From Bacillus sp. Y1 (GTDB lineage Bacteria; Bacillota; Bacilli; Bacillales; Cytobacillaceae), in NCBI RefSeq assembly GCF_003586445.1, contig NZ_CP030028.1, positions 1,254,501 to 1,318,500 on the forward strand: 64,000 nt of DNA, read 5' to 3'. The notes under the pieces were generated by a model. That model was not told the origin of the DNA, searched no databases, and was given only the letters and a program-made list of their open reading frames with translations. Made by a program: the position numbers and the translations under genes. Positions 7,692 to 16,219 of the stretch are shown in pieces; position 1 is the first letter of the stretch; each line of letters begins with the position of its first letter.

Positions 7692-9284
7692 ATGAATGTA
7701 CCTTTGGTGTTAACTCAGTTTTTGGACCGTGCGGTATCTCTTTATAGTGAAAAAGAAGCAGTATATTGTGGAGAACGGAGCTTTACATATGGTCAATTGG
7801 GAGAAAGAGTAAATCAGCTGGCACATGGATTAAAAGATCTAGGAGTGAACAAAGGTGATCGGGTAGCCTATTTAGCTCCTAACAGTGTTGAAATGCTAGA
7901 AGGTTTTTATGGGGTATTCTTGTTGGGTGGAGTGATGGTGCCACTTAATATTCGGTTAAAGCCAGAAGATTATTTGTTTATATTAAATCATAGTGAATCA
8001 AAGGTATTATTTGTAGATCAAGAGCTCTTTGATCTTATTCTCCCTATTAAGGAAAAATTAGAAACAGTTGAGACCATCATTGTTCATTACAAAAATGAGG
8101 TAACACAAGAGATAGGGTACGACGAATGGTTAGCGACCAAAGAAAAGAAAGCGTTTCCTAGAGCTGAGCTACATGAGGATGATGTTTGTAGCTTGTTATA
8201 TACAAGTGGTACAACGGGGCATCCAAAAGGAGTGATGCTCACTCACCGTAATAATTATATACATGCTCTTACGACGATGCACCATTTACGGGTAAGTGAT
8301 CAAGATGTTCTGCTTCATATTCTCCCGATGTTCCATGTGAATGGTTGGGGGTCCCCTTTTTATTATACAGCCAATGGATCTACTCAAATATGTTTGCGAA
8401 AGGCTACTCCAGAGGCTATTTTTAATGCGATAGAAAAATATAAAGTAAGCGTTATGCATATGGCACCAACTGTATTAAATAGCCTGCTTCAATTCTATGA
8501 GAAAAACATCCCGCAAATTGATCATAAGGTAAGAGTGGTCATAGCAGGCTCTGCTCCACCACCAGCATTTGTGACAAGGGTAGAAAGAGAGCTTAGGTGG
8601 GAGTTTATACAAGTGTATGGAATGACCGAATCCTCTCCTTTAAGTACAATCTCAACCATTCGTTCTCATTTGGCTGATCTTCCATTAAAGGACCAATACC
8701 GTATGAAGGCTATGGCTGGGGTGAGCATGATCGGATGTGAAGTGCGTGTTATAAATGAAAAGGGACAGGAAGTGGAAAAGAATGGGAAGGAAATTGGTGA
8801 AGTGGTCACGCGAAGCAATGGCGTCATGAAGGGGTATTGGAAAAATCCAGAGGCTACGATGGAAACCATTAGGGATGGATGGCTTCATACGGGTGATATG
8901 GCAACAGTTGACTCGTACGGGAATATTGATATTGTCGATCGGAAAAAGGATATCATTATAAGTGGTGGGGAGAATATTTCTTCTATTGAAGTTGAAGGAG
9001 TACTTTATGAGCACCCGAGTGTATTAGAAGCAGCAGTTATTGCTGTTCCGCATGAGAAGTGGGGAGAAACACCTCATGCTTTCGTAGTGGTTAGATCTGG
9101 TCATTCGGTGGAAGAAAAGGATCTTATCTCTTTCTCTCGTGAAAAGCTTGCTCATTTTAAAGCAGTTACCGGTGTTACTTTTGTTAAAGAATTACCGAAA
9201 ACCGCATCAGGAAAAATTCAAAAAGTCCATCTTAGAAATGATTATTGGGAGTCTCATGGAAAAGCAGGTAAATTTGTTAATTAA
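7692..9284 (+). CDS. Fatty-acid/acyl-CoA ligase (ANL superfamily)
   Basis: A 530-residue AMP-forming acyl-CoA synthetase that activates a carboxylic acid, probably a medium- or long-chain fatty acid, through an acyl-adenylate. The P-loop motif Y-T-S-G-T-T-G-H-P-K-G is near residue 170, Y-G-M-T-E-S near 310, W-L-H-T-G-D near 396, the hinge D-R-K-K-D near 416 and the C-terminal catalytic lysine in K-T-A-S-G-K-I near 508. Chain-length specificity cannot be read from the sequence. It has its own promoter and a terminator, so it is monocistronic. B. subtilis has yisI and yisJ at this position instead. Confidence 0.88.
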   Translation: MNVPLVLTQFLDRAVSLYSEKEAVYCGERSFTYGQLGERVNQLAHGLKDLGVNKGDRVAYLAPNSVEMLEGFYGVFLLGGVMVPLNIRLKPEDYLFILNHSESKVLFVDQELFDLILPIKEKLETVETIIVHYKNEVTQEIGYDEWLATKEKKAFPRAELHEDDVCSLLYTSGTTGHPKGVMLTHRNNYIHALTTMHHLRVSDQDVLLHILPMFHVNGWGSPFYYTANGSTQICLRKATPEAIFNAIEKYKVSVMHMAPTVLNSLLQFYEKNIPQIDHKVRVVIAGSAPPPAFVTRVERELRWEFIQVYGMTESSPLSTISTIRSHLADLPLKDQYRMKAMAGVSMIGCEVRVINEKGQEVEKNGKEIGEVVTRSNGVMKGYWKNPEATMETIRDGWLHTGDMATVDSYGNIDIVDRKKDIIISGGENISSIEVEGVLYEHPSVLEAAVIAVPHEKWGETPHAFVVVRSGHSVEEKDLISFSREKLAHFKAVTGVTFVKELPKTASGKIQKVHLRNDYWESHGKAGKFVN

Positions 9285-9291
9285 GAAGTAG

Positions 9292-9320
9292 CCGTTCCCT
9301 ATTGAGGGAACGGTTTTGGT
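9292..9320 (+). terminator. Intrinsic terminator after the acyl-CoA ligase
   Basis: CCGTTCCCT (9292-9300) pairs with AGGGAACGG (9305-9313) around a four-base loop and is followed by TTTT. Confidence 0.85.
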
Positions 9321-9391
9321 GTTTATTGGGAATATTTCAAGTATAATAGGTTTCGGGGGAGTGTAGAAATAGGGAGGGATATATATAAGAA

Positions 9392-10567
9392 ATGAATAAC
9401 CAGAAGAGAATTGTTTCCATTGATATAATGAGAGGATTATCCATATTGGGGATTTTCTTAGTAAACATGCTATCTTTTCATACTCCAATCCTTTATATTG
9501 ACCCATTTGTTACATGGACGACAACTAGTGACCGCTTGTTTTACTCGTGGATAGATTTGTTCATCCAAGGAAGTATATATCCTTTATTCTCTTTTCTCTT
9601 TGGATATGGTTTTGTGATTTTAAGAGAGAGAACGATTGCAAAGGGTGGAAACTTTCCGACCATAGCAATAAGGAGATTACTTTTTTTGTTCATTATCGGT
9701 TGGGTGCATGCGAACTATATCTGGCATGGAGATATTCTTTTTACCTACTCCTTGTTTGGCATCCTCCTGCTACTCTTTATCAGACTTAGAGGAAAAGTAC
9801 TTATGTTACTGGGGATGATTTTATACTTTGTACCTAATGTCATCATTACGGTAATGATGATCTTAGCGTCAATGGTTGCTGGTAATGGGGAATTTACGTT
9901 GGCAGATGAGACAAGTGCACTAGCGTCGTATAAAGCTTATCAAAATGGTACTTATGAGGAAATACGGGAGCAAAGATTTATGGATTGGTATTTAGTAAAT
10001 AATCCAGGTAATCTATTCTTTATGCTCTTTTCAATCTTTCCGATGTTTTTAATCGGGGGAGGAGCGGCGAAAGAGAACTGGTTAAGAAGAGTAAAAGAAT
10101 TAAAGAGACCGTTTCTAGTAGCAATAGGGGTAACATTACTCATTGGATTGGTTATTAAGAGCGCTCCTTATTGGTTAACAAGAAACTGGCCAACAGAATA
10201 TTCTCAAGATATGCTTGGTGGTCCTCTTTTATCTATATCATACATCCTACTGATCGCACTTGGTACGAATCATGAACGAGGCTTACAGGTGTTAAAATTC
10301 TTTGGACCTGTTGGGAAGCTTAGTTTCACAAATTACTTAGTACAATCCATCGTATCGACGATGATATTTTATTCCTACGGACTTGGACTGTATGGACAAG
10401 TATCAGTTGTCGAAGGAACGTTATTAGCCTTAACGATATTTCTATTTCAATTAATTTTTAGTCATATATGGATAAAGTATTTTTATATAGGCCCATTTGA
10501 GTGGGTGTGGAGAACAGTTTCGTACTGGGAATGGCAGAATTTAATGAAAAAAGGAGAAAACAAATGA
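9392..10567 (+). CDS. DUF418/YeiB-family membrane protein
   Basis: A 391-residue integral membrane protein with about ten hydrophobic segments. It opens with the family signature R-I-V-S-I-D-I-M-R-G-L-S-I-L-G-I-F and carries the C-terminal DUF418 block (F-G-P-V-G-K-L-S-F-T-N-Y near residue 308). YeiB/DUF418 proteins are distant relatives of membrane acyltransferases, but their substrate is unknown. It overlaps the next gene by four bases (ATGA), so the two are translationally coupled, which does not by itself indicate a shared pathway. Confidence 0.85.
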   Translation: MNNQKRIVSIDIMRGLSILGIFLVNMLSFHTPILYIDPFVTWTTTSDRLFYSWIDLFIQGSIYPLFSFLFGYGFVILRERTIAKGGNFPTIAIRRLLFLFIIGWVHANYIWHGDILFTYSLFGILLLLFIRLRGKVLMLLGMILYFVPNVIITVMMILASMVAGNGEFTLADETSALASYKAYQNGTYEEIREQRFMDWYLVNNPGNLFFMLFSIFPMFLIGGGAAKENWLRRVKELKRPFLVAIGVTLLIGLVIKSAPYWLTRNWPTEYSQDMLGGPLLSISYILLIALGTNHERGLQVLKFFGPVGKLSFTNYLVQSIVSTMIFYSYGLGLYGQVSVVEGTLLALTIFLFQLIFSHIWIKYFYIGPFEWVWRTVSYWEWQNLMKKGENK

Positions 10568-11430
10568 AGCTTATTACCGGAAAAAGAGAAAACAAAGTTT
10601 TTATTGGTGTTTTAGATTCAACAGAAACAAAGGTTGTTTCTGTTAACGAAACGGATTCAATGGTCGAATGTATTGCAAAGGGAGAAGAATTTCTACAGGA
10701 GATAAACGAAAAAATCCAAGCAGCAAGCGAGGAGGATTATTTCCTTTTAGAAGAGGTTACCTTGCTTTCACCCATTACAAAGCCTCCGAAAAACATTTTG
10801 TGTGTAGGGAAAAATTACGTGGACCATGCGATTGAGATGGGAAGTAAGGATGACATTCCTGAACATATGATGGTTTTTACAAAAGCTCCAACTACGATTA
10901 TTGGTCCAAATGAACAAATTGAGAATCATCTTTCCATTACGGAGCAGTTAGACTATGAAGGGGAGTTAGCGATCGTGATTGGAAAGAAGGGAAGGAATAT
11001 TCAAAAAGAAGATGCCCTTGACTATGTGTTTGGTTATACGATTGTAAACGATATAACGGCACGCGATCTTCAGGCGAAACATAAGCAGTTCTTTCTCGGA
11101 AAAAGCCTAGATACCAGTTGCCCGATGGGACCATTTCTTGTTTATAAAGAGAGCCTATCAAATCCCAATCAATTACAAATTGAAACGAAAGTAAATGGAG
11201 AGGTTCGCCAAAGCTCTAATACAAAGCACTTTATCTTTTCGGTTGAAGAAATGGTCTCGACACTTTCACTGGGGATGACACTTGAACCAGGAGATGTGAT
11301 TGCTACGGGTACTCCAGCAGGTGTAGGTAAAGGATTTCACCCACCGCGCTTTCTAAAGCCAGGCGATCAAATTGAAATTACGATTGAGGGTATTGGAACC
11401 CTAATGAATAAAGTCAGTGAGGAAATTTGA
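10564..11430 (+). CDS. yisK: Fumarylacetoacetate hydrolase-family protein (YisK-like)
   Basis: A 288-residue FAH-fold enzyme. Metal ligands typical of the family are visible: C-V-G-K-N-Y-V-D-H near residue 82, D-Y-E-G-E-L-A near 132 and N-D-I-T-A-R-D near 165; a G-D-V-I-A-T-G-T-P-A-G-V-G block near 245 completes the fold. B. subtilis YisK lies in the same gene neighbourhood and has been described as an oxaloacetate decarboxylase-type FAH protein; the substrate here is inferred. I use the ATG at 10564 (AAAGGAG eight bases upstream), which overlaps the previous stop, not the upstream in-frame codon at 10501. Confidence 0.85.
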   Translation: MKLITGKRENKVFIGVLDSTETKVVSVNETDSMVECIAKGEEFLQEINEKIQAASEEDYFLLEEVTLLSPITKPPKNILCVGKNYVDHAIEMGSKDDIPEHMMVFTKAPTTIIGPNEQIENHLSITEQLDYEGELAIVIGKKGRNIQKEDALDYVFGYTIVNDITARDLQAKHKQFFLGKSLDTSCPMGPFLVYKESLSNPNQLQIETKVNGEVRQSSNTKHFIFSVEEMVSTLSLGMTLEPGDVIATGTPAGVGKGFHPPRFLKPGDQIEITIEGIGTLMNKVSEEI

Positions 11431-11540
11431 AAACTTTGTGAACAAATGATGAATCAAGAAATTCAATAGAGACGTTCTTTTTAGTTTTTTTAACACTGTT
11501 GTGGTATGATAAAGTCGATATTTAATAGGGAGGCTAATTT

Positions 11541-11909
11541 ATGTCGATTAACACACATGCCCATATTACCGCATGGGTTCTTGCACTAGTCCTATTTTTT
11601 GTAGCAAACTCATTACATAAGAGTGGAAAAGCAAAGGCTGCGAAAATCGTTCATATGATTTTGAGAGTTTTGTATATCATTGTGTTTGCAACAGGTGGAA
11701 TGCTCGTTCATACGTTATTCTCCATGCAGCCAGTTGAGTATATAGCTAAAGTTTTAATTGGACTTTGGGTAATCGCAGCGATGGAGATGGTTCTCGTTCG
11801 TACGGTAAAAGGAAAAGAAACAAAGTCGCTTTGGATACAATTTTATGTTGCGGTTGTTCTAGTAATCTTATTAGGACTTCGCTTACCACTTGGATTTCAA
11901 TTATTTTAA
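11541..11909 (+). CDS. yisL: YisL family membrane protein (DUF1516)
   Basis: A 122-residue protein with four hydrophobic segments (about residues 8-25, 38-60, 70-85 and 98-118) and few polar loops. Length, topology and the position between yisK and yisN match B. subtilis YisL. Function is unknown. An extended -10 (TGGTATGAT, ending near 11510) precedes it, and it ends at a bidirectional terminator. Confidence 0.8.
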   Translation: MSINTHAHITAWVLALVLFFVANSLHKSGKAKAAKIVHMILRVLYIIVFATGGMLVHTLFSMQPVEYIAKVLIGLWVIAAMEMVLVRTVKGKETKSLWIQFYVAVVLVILLGLRLPLGFQLF

Positions 11910-11910
11910 A

Positions 11911-11945
11911 TAAAACCTGCTCCTTAAATCTCGGAGCAGGTTTTA
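11911..11945. terminator. Bidirectional terminator between yisL and yisN
   Basis: A perfect 13-bp stem, 11911-11923 with 11933-11945, has A-rich and T-rich flanks so it can end transcription from both convergent genes. Confidence 0.9.
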
Positions 11946-12506
11946 TTATATAAATTTTTCAATCACCGTTCTCTTACCAGCGTTAAGTGTAAATTCAAAA
12001 CGGTCGGTTTGCTTTTTATAATAACAGAAATGATGTTGAACATTACAAATATCCTCTTGATTATCAAAGATAATAAAATTCACACCACTTTTTCTTTCCG
12101 CATCCTTTAAAAAAGTTAGATGATTGTAGCAATAAATACAATCAAAGATTGAAAAACCAAGCGAATTTAAATGAGAAATAAATTGATAAAACGAATCATC
12201 GTTGATCTCTTCTAGCAACCGTTCAAGGGAATACATTAAGTGTTTGCGGATTCTTACTACATCTTGATTTTTTAAATGAAGAGTTTCACTTCCAAATGTT
12301 ACTTTCCCATCCTCAAATAAAATTCCCTTTTTCCATCGATTGAATCGAAATACCTCAATTTCTTGGTGTAAAAAATCATCCAAAATGGAGGCTTCATCTG
12401 TTTCCTCATCGAAAAAAATCCACTGGTTGTTTATATGCTCTACCGTACCTTCAATAAATGCTCTCGTTTGATACTCAAAAAGTTTTAGTCGTTGCTGTCT
12501 ATTCAT
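11946..12506 (-). CDS. yisN: YisN-like protein (DUF2777)
   Basis: A 186-residue soluble protein without a signal peptide or clear catalytic motif. The N-terminus M-N-R-Q-Q-R-L-K-L-F and the position between yisL and asnO identify it with YisN (DUF2777), whose function is unknown. I start at the ATG at 12506, which has GGAGG seven bases upstream; a longer in-frame start at 12575 lacks this support. Confidence 0.75.
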   Translation of the reverse strand: MNRQQRLKLFEYQTRAFIEGTVEHINNQWIFFDEETDEASILDDFLHQEIEVFRFNRWKKGILFEDGKVTFGSETLHLKNQDVVRIRKHLMYSLERLLEEINDDSFYQFISHLNSLGFSIFDCIYCYNHLTFLKDAERKSGVNFIIFDNQEDICNVQHHFCYYKKQTDRFEFTLNAGKRTVIEKFI

Positions 12507-12637
12507 GATAAGACCTCCGTTAAAGGCTAAAGGGTATAAAAGTTTTTTAGATCTATCTTCATTCTTTGTAGACATCTTGTTTGTATTTTAAACGCCCGCG
12601 CTTAAAATTTGGACAATTAACCATTTTTCGCGCCCAG

Positions 12638-12645
12638 CATAGTAT
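12638..12645 (+). promoter_or_regulatory. Candidate sporulation-type -10 element of asnO
   Basis: CATAGTAT fits the -10 of sigma-E (CATANNNT), and an AC 16 bases upstream would also suit sigma-K. asnO is sporulation-linked in B. subtilis. The start site is not proven and other promoters are possible. Confidence 0.35.
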
Positions 12646-12701
12646 GGGTATATGTTCGGACTGACCAAACAAACGCACTACTTTGAAAGGATGAAAAAAA
12701 T

Positions 12702-14555
12702 ATGTGTGGCATAACAGGCTGGATTGACTTCCAAAGAGATATGAGAAAAGAACGTGACTCTATTACGAAAATGGCTGAAACCTTGGCAAAGCGCGGTCCA
12801 GATGATACAAATGTATGGACGGATATTCATGCAGGATTCGGACATAAACGCTTAATTGTTGTTGACCCTGAGGGCGGAAAACAACCAATGTCTAAATCAA
12901 AAAATAATCACAAATATACGATTTGTTATAATGGTGAACTATATAATACCGAAGATATTCGAAAAGAACTGTTAGTAAAAGGATATTCCTTTAGCGGTCA
13001 TTCTGATACAGAAGTTCTATTAACTGCATATATAGAATGGGAAGAAAATTGTGTTGAACATTTAAATGGCATATTTGCTTTCGCCATTTGGGATGAGAAG
13101 AAGGAACAGCTCTTTATAGGAAGAGATCGACTTGGCGTTAAGCCGCTTTTTTATTTATCAACAGAAAAAGGAATTATATTTGGCTCTGAATTAAAAGCGA
13201 TTCTTGCTCATCCAGAAGTGAAAACAGAAATTGACCGAGAAGGATTAGCAGAAGTCTTTGCTCTAGGTCCATCAAGATCCCCAGGAAATGGGGTATTTAA
13301 AGGGATATCTGAGCTAAGGCCTGCTCATGCACTTACTCTATCCAAAAGCAAAGGACTAAATATTTGGCGATACTGGAATGTAAAAAGTGAGAAGCATACG
13401 GACAGCTTGAATGATACCGTTGATAAGGTTCGCTTCCTCTTTACGGATGCGGTTAAACGCCAGCTTGTTTCAGATGTTCCTCTTTGTACATTTTTATCAG
13501 GCGGAGTAGATTCTAGTGCTATTACAGCCATTGCTGCGATGGAATATCAAAAAGAAGGAAAAGGGAGCCTTCATACGTATTCAATTGATTATGAAGGAAA
13601 TGACCAGTTCTTTAAGGCAAATGAATTTCAGCCGAATTCGGATGGAATCTATATACAAAAAATGTCTGATGAATTTCAGACCACTCATCACAATAGCATT
13701 ATTTCTCAAGAGCTTCTTGCTGAACATTTAATTGAAGCGGTTCATGTGAGAGATTTACCAGGAATGGCTGATGTAGATTCATCTCTTTTATGGTTCTGCC
13801 GTGAAATTAAAAAGGATTTTGTTGTTAGTTTATCGGGGGAATGTGCAGATGAGATTTTTGGTGGATACCCTTGGTTCCGACGTGAAGCTGATTTATCACG
13901 TGAAGGTTTTCCGTGGATGAGATCGATTGAAGAAAGACAGGGTTTGCTTCGAACAGAATGGCGGGAAAAGTTACAGCTTAAGGACTATATGCTTCAACAA
14001 TTCAATAAGACTGTTCAAGAAACTCCTGTTTTAGAGGGGGAGACGAGGGAAGAAGCAAAAAGACGAGAGTTGTTTTATCTGAATATGATTTGGTTTATGA
14101 CCACCTTACTTGATCGAAAGGATCGAATGAGTATGGGAGCAAGTCTTGAAGTAAGGGTTCCTTTTGCAGATCATCGACTAGTTGAATATGTCTGGAATAT
14201 CCCTTGGGAGATGAAGAATTATCAGAATCGTGAAAAAGGATTGTTACGAAAAGCATTAGAAGGAATTCTCCCAGAGGAAGTATTGTATCGAAAGAAAAGT
14301 CCGTATCCGAAAACGCATAATCCGAAGTATACAAAAGCAGTACAGCAGATGCTTGCAGAGATTATGACGGATAGAGGTTCAGTTCTTTATGAATTCTTTG
14401 ATGAAGCAAAACTAAAGGAAATAATCGCTACTGAAGGTGCAGCCTTTAAAGAACCTTGGTTCGGCCAATTAATGACTGGACCACAGCTTCTTGCTCATCT
14501 AGCCCAAATTCACATCTGGTTTAAAGATTACAATATTAATATTGTTGAGTCGTAA
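12702..14555 (+). CDS. asnO: Asparagine synthetase (glutamine-hydrolysing)
   Basis: A 617-residue class II asparagine synthetase, converting aspartate, glutamine and ATP to asparagine. The N-terminal nucleophile is Cys2 (M-C-G-I-T-G), the glutaminase domain covers about residues 2-200, and the synthetase P-loop S-G-G-V-D-S-S is near residue 266, with the R-V-P-F-A-D-H-R motif near 484. Gene order (yisN before, yisP after) matches asnO of B. subtilis, which is associated with sporulation. It has AAAGGATG upstream of its ATG and its own terminator. Confidence 0.93.
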   Translation: MCGITGWIDFQRDMRKERDSITKMAETLAKRGPDDTNVWTDIHAGFGHKRLIVVDPEGGKQPMSKSKNNHKYTICYNGELYNTEDIRKELLVKGYSFSGHSDTEVLLTAYIEWEENCVEHLNGIFAFAIWDEKKEQLFIGRDRLGVKPLFYLSTEKGIIFGSELKAILAHPEVKTEIDREGLAEVFALGPSRSPGNGVFKGISELRPAHALTLSKSKGLNIWRYWNVKSEKHTDSLNDTVDKVRFLFTDAVKRQLVSDVPLCTFLSGGVDSSAITAIAAMEYQKEGKGSLHTYSIDYEGNDQFFKANEFQPNSDGIYIQKMSDEFQTTHHNSIISQELLAEHLIEAVHVRDLPGMADVDSSLLWFCREIKKDFVVSLSGECADEIFGGYPWFRREADLSREGFPWMRSIEERQGLLRTEWREKLQLKDYMLQQFNKTVQETPVLEGETREEAKRRELFYLNMIWFMTTLLDRKDRMSMGASLEVRVPFADHRLVEYVWNIPWEMKNYQNREKGLLRKALEGILPEEVLYRKKSPYPKTHNPKYTKAVQQMLAEIMTDRGSVLYEFFDEAKLKEIIATEGAAFKEPWFGQLMTGPQLLAHLAQIHIWFKDYNINIVES

Positions 14556-14563
14556 ATAAGAGA

Positions 14564-14605
14564 GCAAAAAGTCTATACGTGTGACGTATAGACTTTTTGC
14601 ATTTC
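14564..14605 (+). terminator. Intrinsic terminator after asnO
   Basis: A perfect 17-bp stem, 14564-14580 with 14584-14600, closes a three-base loop and contains the T-run in its 3' arm. Confidence 0.88.
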
Positions 14606-14698
14606 AGAGAGTTTAAAGTTTTTCTTGATACACACAAGTGGTATATTGTTTGTATATATAATATATAGGTTTTGTATAACTATAAGAGGAGAAAATTT

Positions 14699-16219
14699 AT
14701 GCGTAAAAAAGTAGTTGTTATTGGTGCGGGTCCAGGAGGCTTAGCCATTTCTATGCTTTTGTCTAGCCTTGGTTACCATGTAGAAGTTTTTGAAAAACAT
14801 GGGAAGGTAGGGGGAAGAAATGGAGCTATGCATGAAAAGGGATTTACCTTTGATATTGGCCCAACTTTTTTAAGTATGCCTCATATTGCTGAAGAGCTTT
14901 TTCAAGCGGCAGGCAGAAATCTTCATGACTATGTAACCCTCATTGAACTTACAAACATGTACGAACTTTTATTTGATAAGAGACGATTACGTATGTACCG
15001 TGACAGAGATTTAATGATTAAAGAAATAGAAAAATATTTTCCGAGCGATGGAGAAGGATACCTTCGATTTATGAGCGATACAAAAAAGAAGTTTGAGATG
15101 TTAACACCTCTTTTACAAAACAAAATGGATCGATATCTTGATTATGTTTCGTGGAGGGTTTTACAGGCATTACCACATCTCTCTCTAGGGAGGAGCTTAT
15201 ACGATGTCTTAAGTGATTATTTTTCTAATAAGGAGCTTTTGCTTGCATTTACATTTCAATCCAAGTATTTAGGTATGTCGCCGTGGGAATGTCCTGGAGC
15301 ATTTTCCATTCTATCCTATATGGAACACGAATATGGAGTGTATCATCCGATTGGAGGGCTAAATCAACTGTCAGAAGCAATGGCGAAGGTTACAGTGGAA
15401 TTAGGCGGAGTCATTCACCTGGGGGCTGAGGTCGACAAGCTTTGGTTAGAAGGAAAAAAGACAAAAGGGATCATTTTAAAGACGGGAGAACGGATTCAGG
15501 CGGATGAAGTCATTATTAATGGGGATTTTGCTCATGTAATGACCCATTTAGTGCCTGAGGGGATATTGAAGAAGTATAGCAAAGAAAAAATGAATAAAAA
15601 GAAATTTTCATGTTCTACATTTATGATTTATCTAGGTTTAAATAAGCGATACGATACCTCTCATCATACGATTTGTTTCGCAAAAGACTATAAGAAAAAT
15701 GTAGAAGAAATTACGAAAGAGCTGGTTTTATCAGAAGATCCGTCCATTTATATTCAGAATGCCTCTGTTACTGACTCAACCTTAGCGCCAGAAGGAAAAT
15801 CTACGCTATATATACTAGCACCTGTACCAAATAATATGAGCCAGATTGACTGGGAATTAAATGAACAAGCATTTAAGGAGCTTGTTTATGCGATTTTGGA
15901 AGATCGAACAGATTTTAAAGACTTAAAAAGATATATAGAATTCGAAAAGGTTATATCACCTGTACAGTGGGAAAGTGAAATGAACGTGTTTCAAGGGGCA
16001 ACCTTTAGTTTAGGGCATCAGCTTTCGCAAATGATGGTATTCAGACCACATAATAAGTTTGAAGAATTACAGAATACTTGGTTAGTTGGCGGTGGTACCC
16101 ACCCAGGCAGCGGACTCCCGACCATATTGGAATCTGCAAGAATCACAGCAAAATTGATGTCACAAGCCGACGGGATTAAGTTTCCATCTCATTCTGAAAT
16201 TGCCTGGGGGAATGCGTAA
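14699..16219 (+). CDS. Carotenoid desaturase/oxidase, CrtI/CrtN family (first of two)
   Basis: A 506-residue FAD-dependent enzyme. The dinucleotide-binding motif V-I-G-A-G-P-G-G is at residues 7-14, F-E-K-H-G-K-V-G-G-R near 35, F-D-I-G-P-T near 50, and the C-terminal family signature G-G-G-T-H-P-G-S-G-L-P near 465. Relatives desaturate phytoene/diapophytoene (CrtI, CrtN) or oxidise the terminal methyl (CrtP/CrtNb); sequence alone does not decide between these here. I chose the ATG at 14699 (AGAGGAG seven bases upstream); 27 upstream bases in frame lack an RBS. The stop and the next start overlap (TAATG). Confidence 0.88.
   Translation: MRKKVVVIGAGPGGLAISMLLSSLGYHVEVFEKHGKVGGRNGAMHEKGFTFDIGPTFLSMPHIAEELFQAAGRNLHDYVTLIELTNMYELLFDKRRLRMYRDRDLMIKEIEKYFPSDGEGYLRFMSDTKKKFEMLTPLLQNKMDRYLDYVSWRVLQALPHLSLGRSLYDVLSDYFSNKELLLAFTFQSKYLGMSPWECPGAFSILSYMEHEYGVYHPIGGLNQLSEAMAKVTVELGGVIHLGAEVDKLWLEGKKTKGIILKTGERIQADEVIINGDFAHVMTHLVPEGILKKYSKEKMNKKKFSCSTFMIYLGLNKRYDTSHHTICFAKDYKKNVEEITKELVLSEDPSIYIQNASVTDSTLAPEGKSTLYILAPVPNNMSQIDWELNEQAFKELVYAILEDRTDFKDLKRYIEFEKVISPVQWESEMNVFQGATFSLGHQLSQMMVFRPHNKFEELQNTWLVGGGTHPGSGLPTILESARITAKLMSQADGIKFPSHSEIAWGNA

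Noticed and set aside
14600..14698. A defined promoter for the carotenoid operon
   Set aside because: Several TATA-like stretches occur (for example TATATAAT near 14655) but none has a convincing -35 or sigma-B element at proper spacing, so none is listed.
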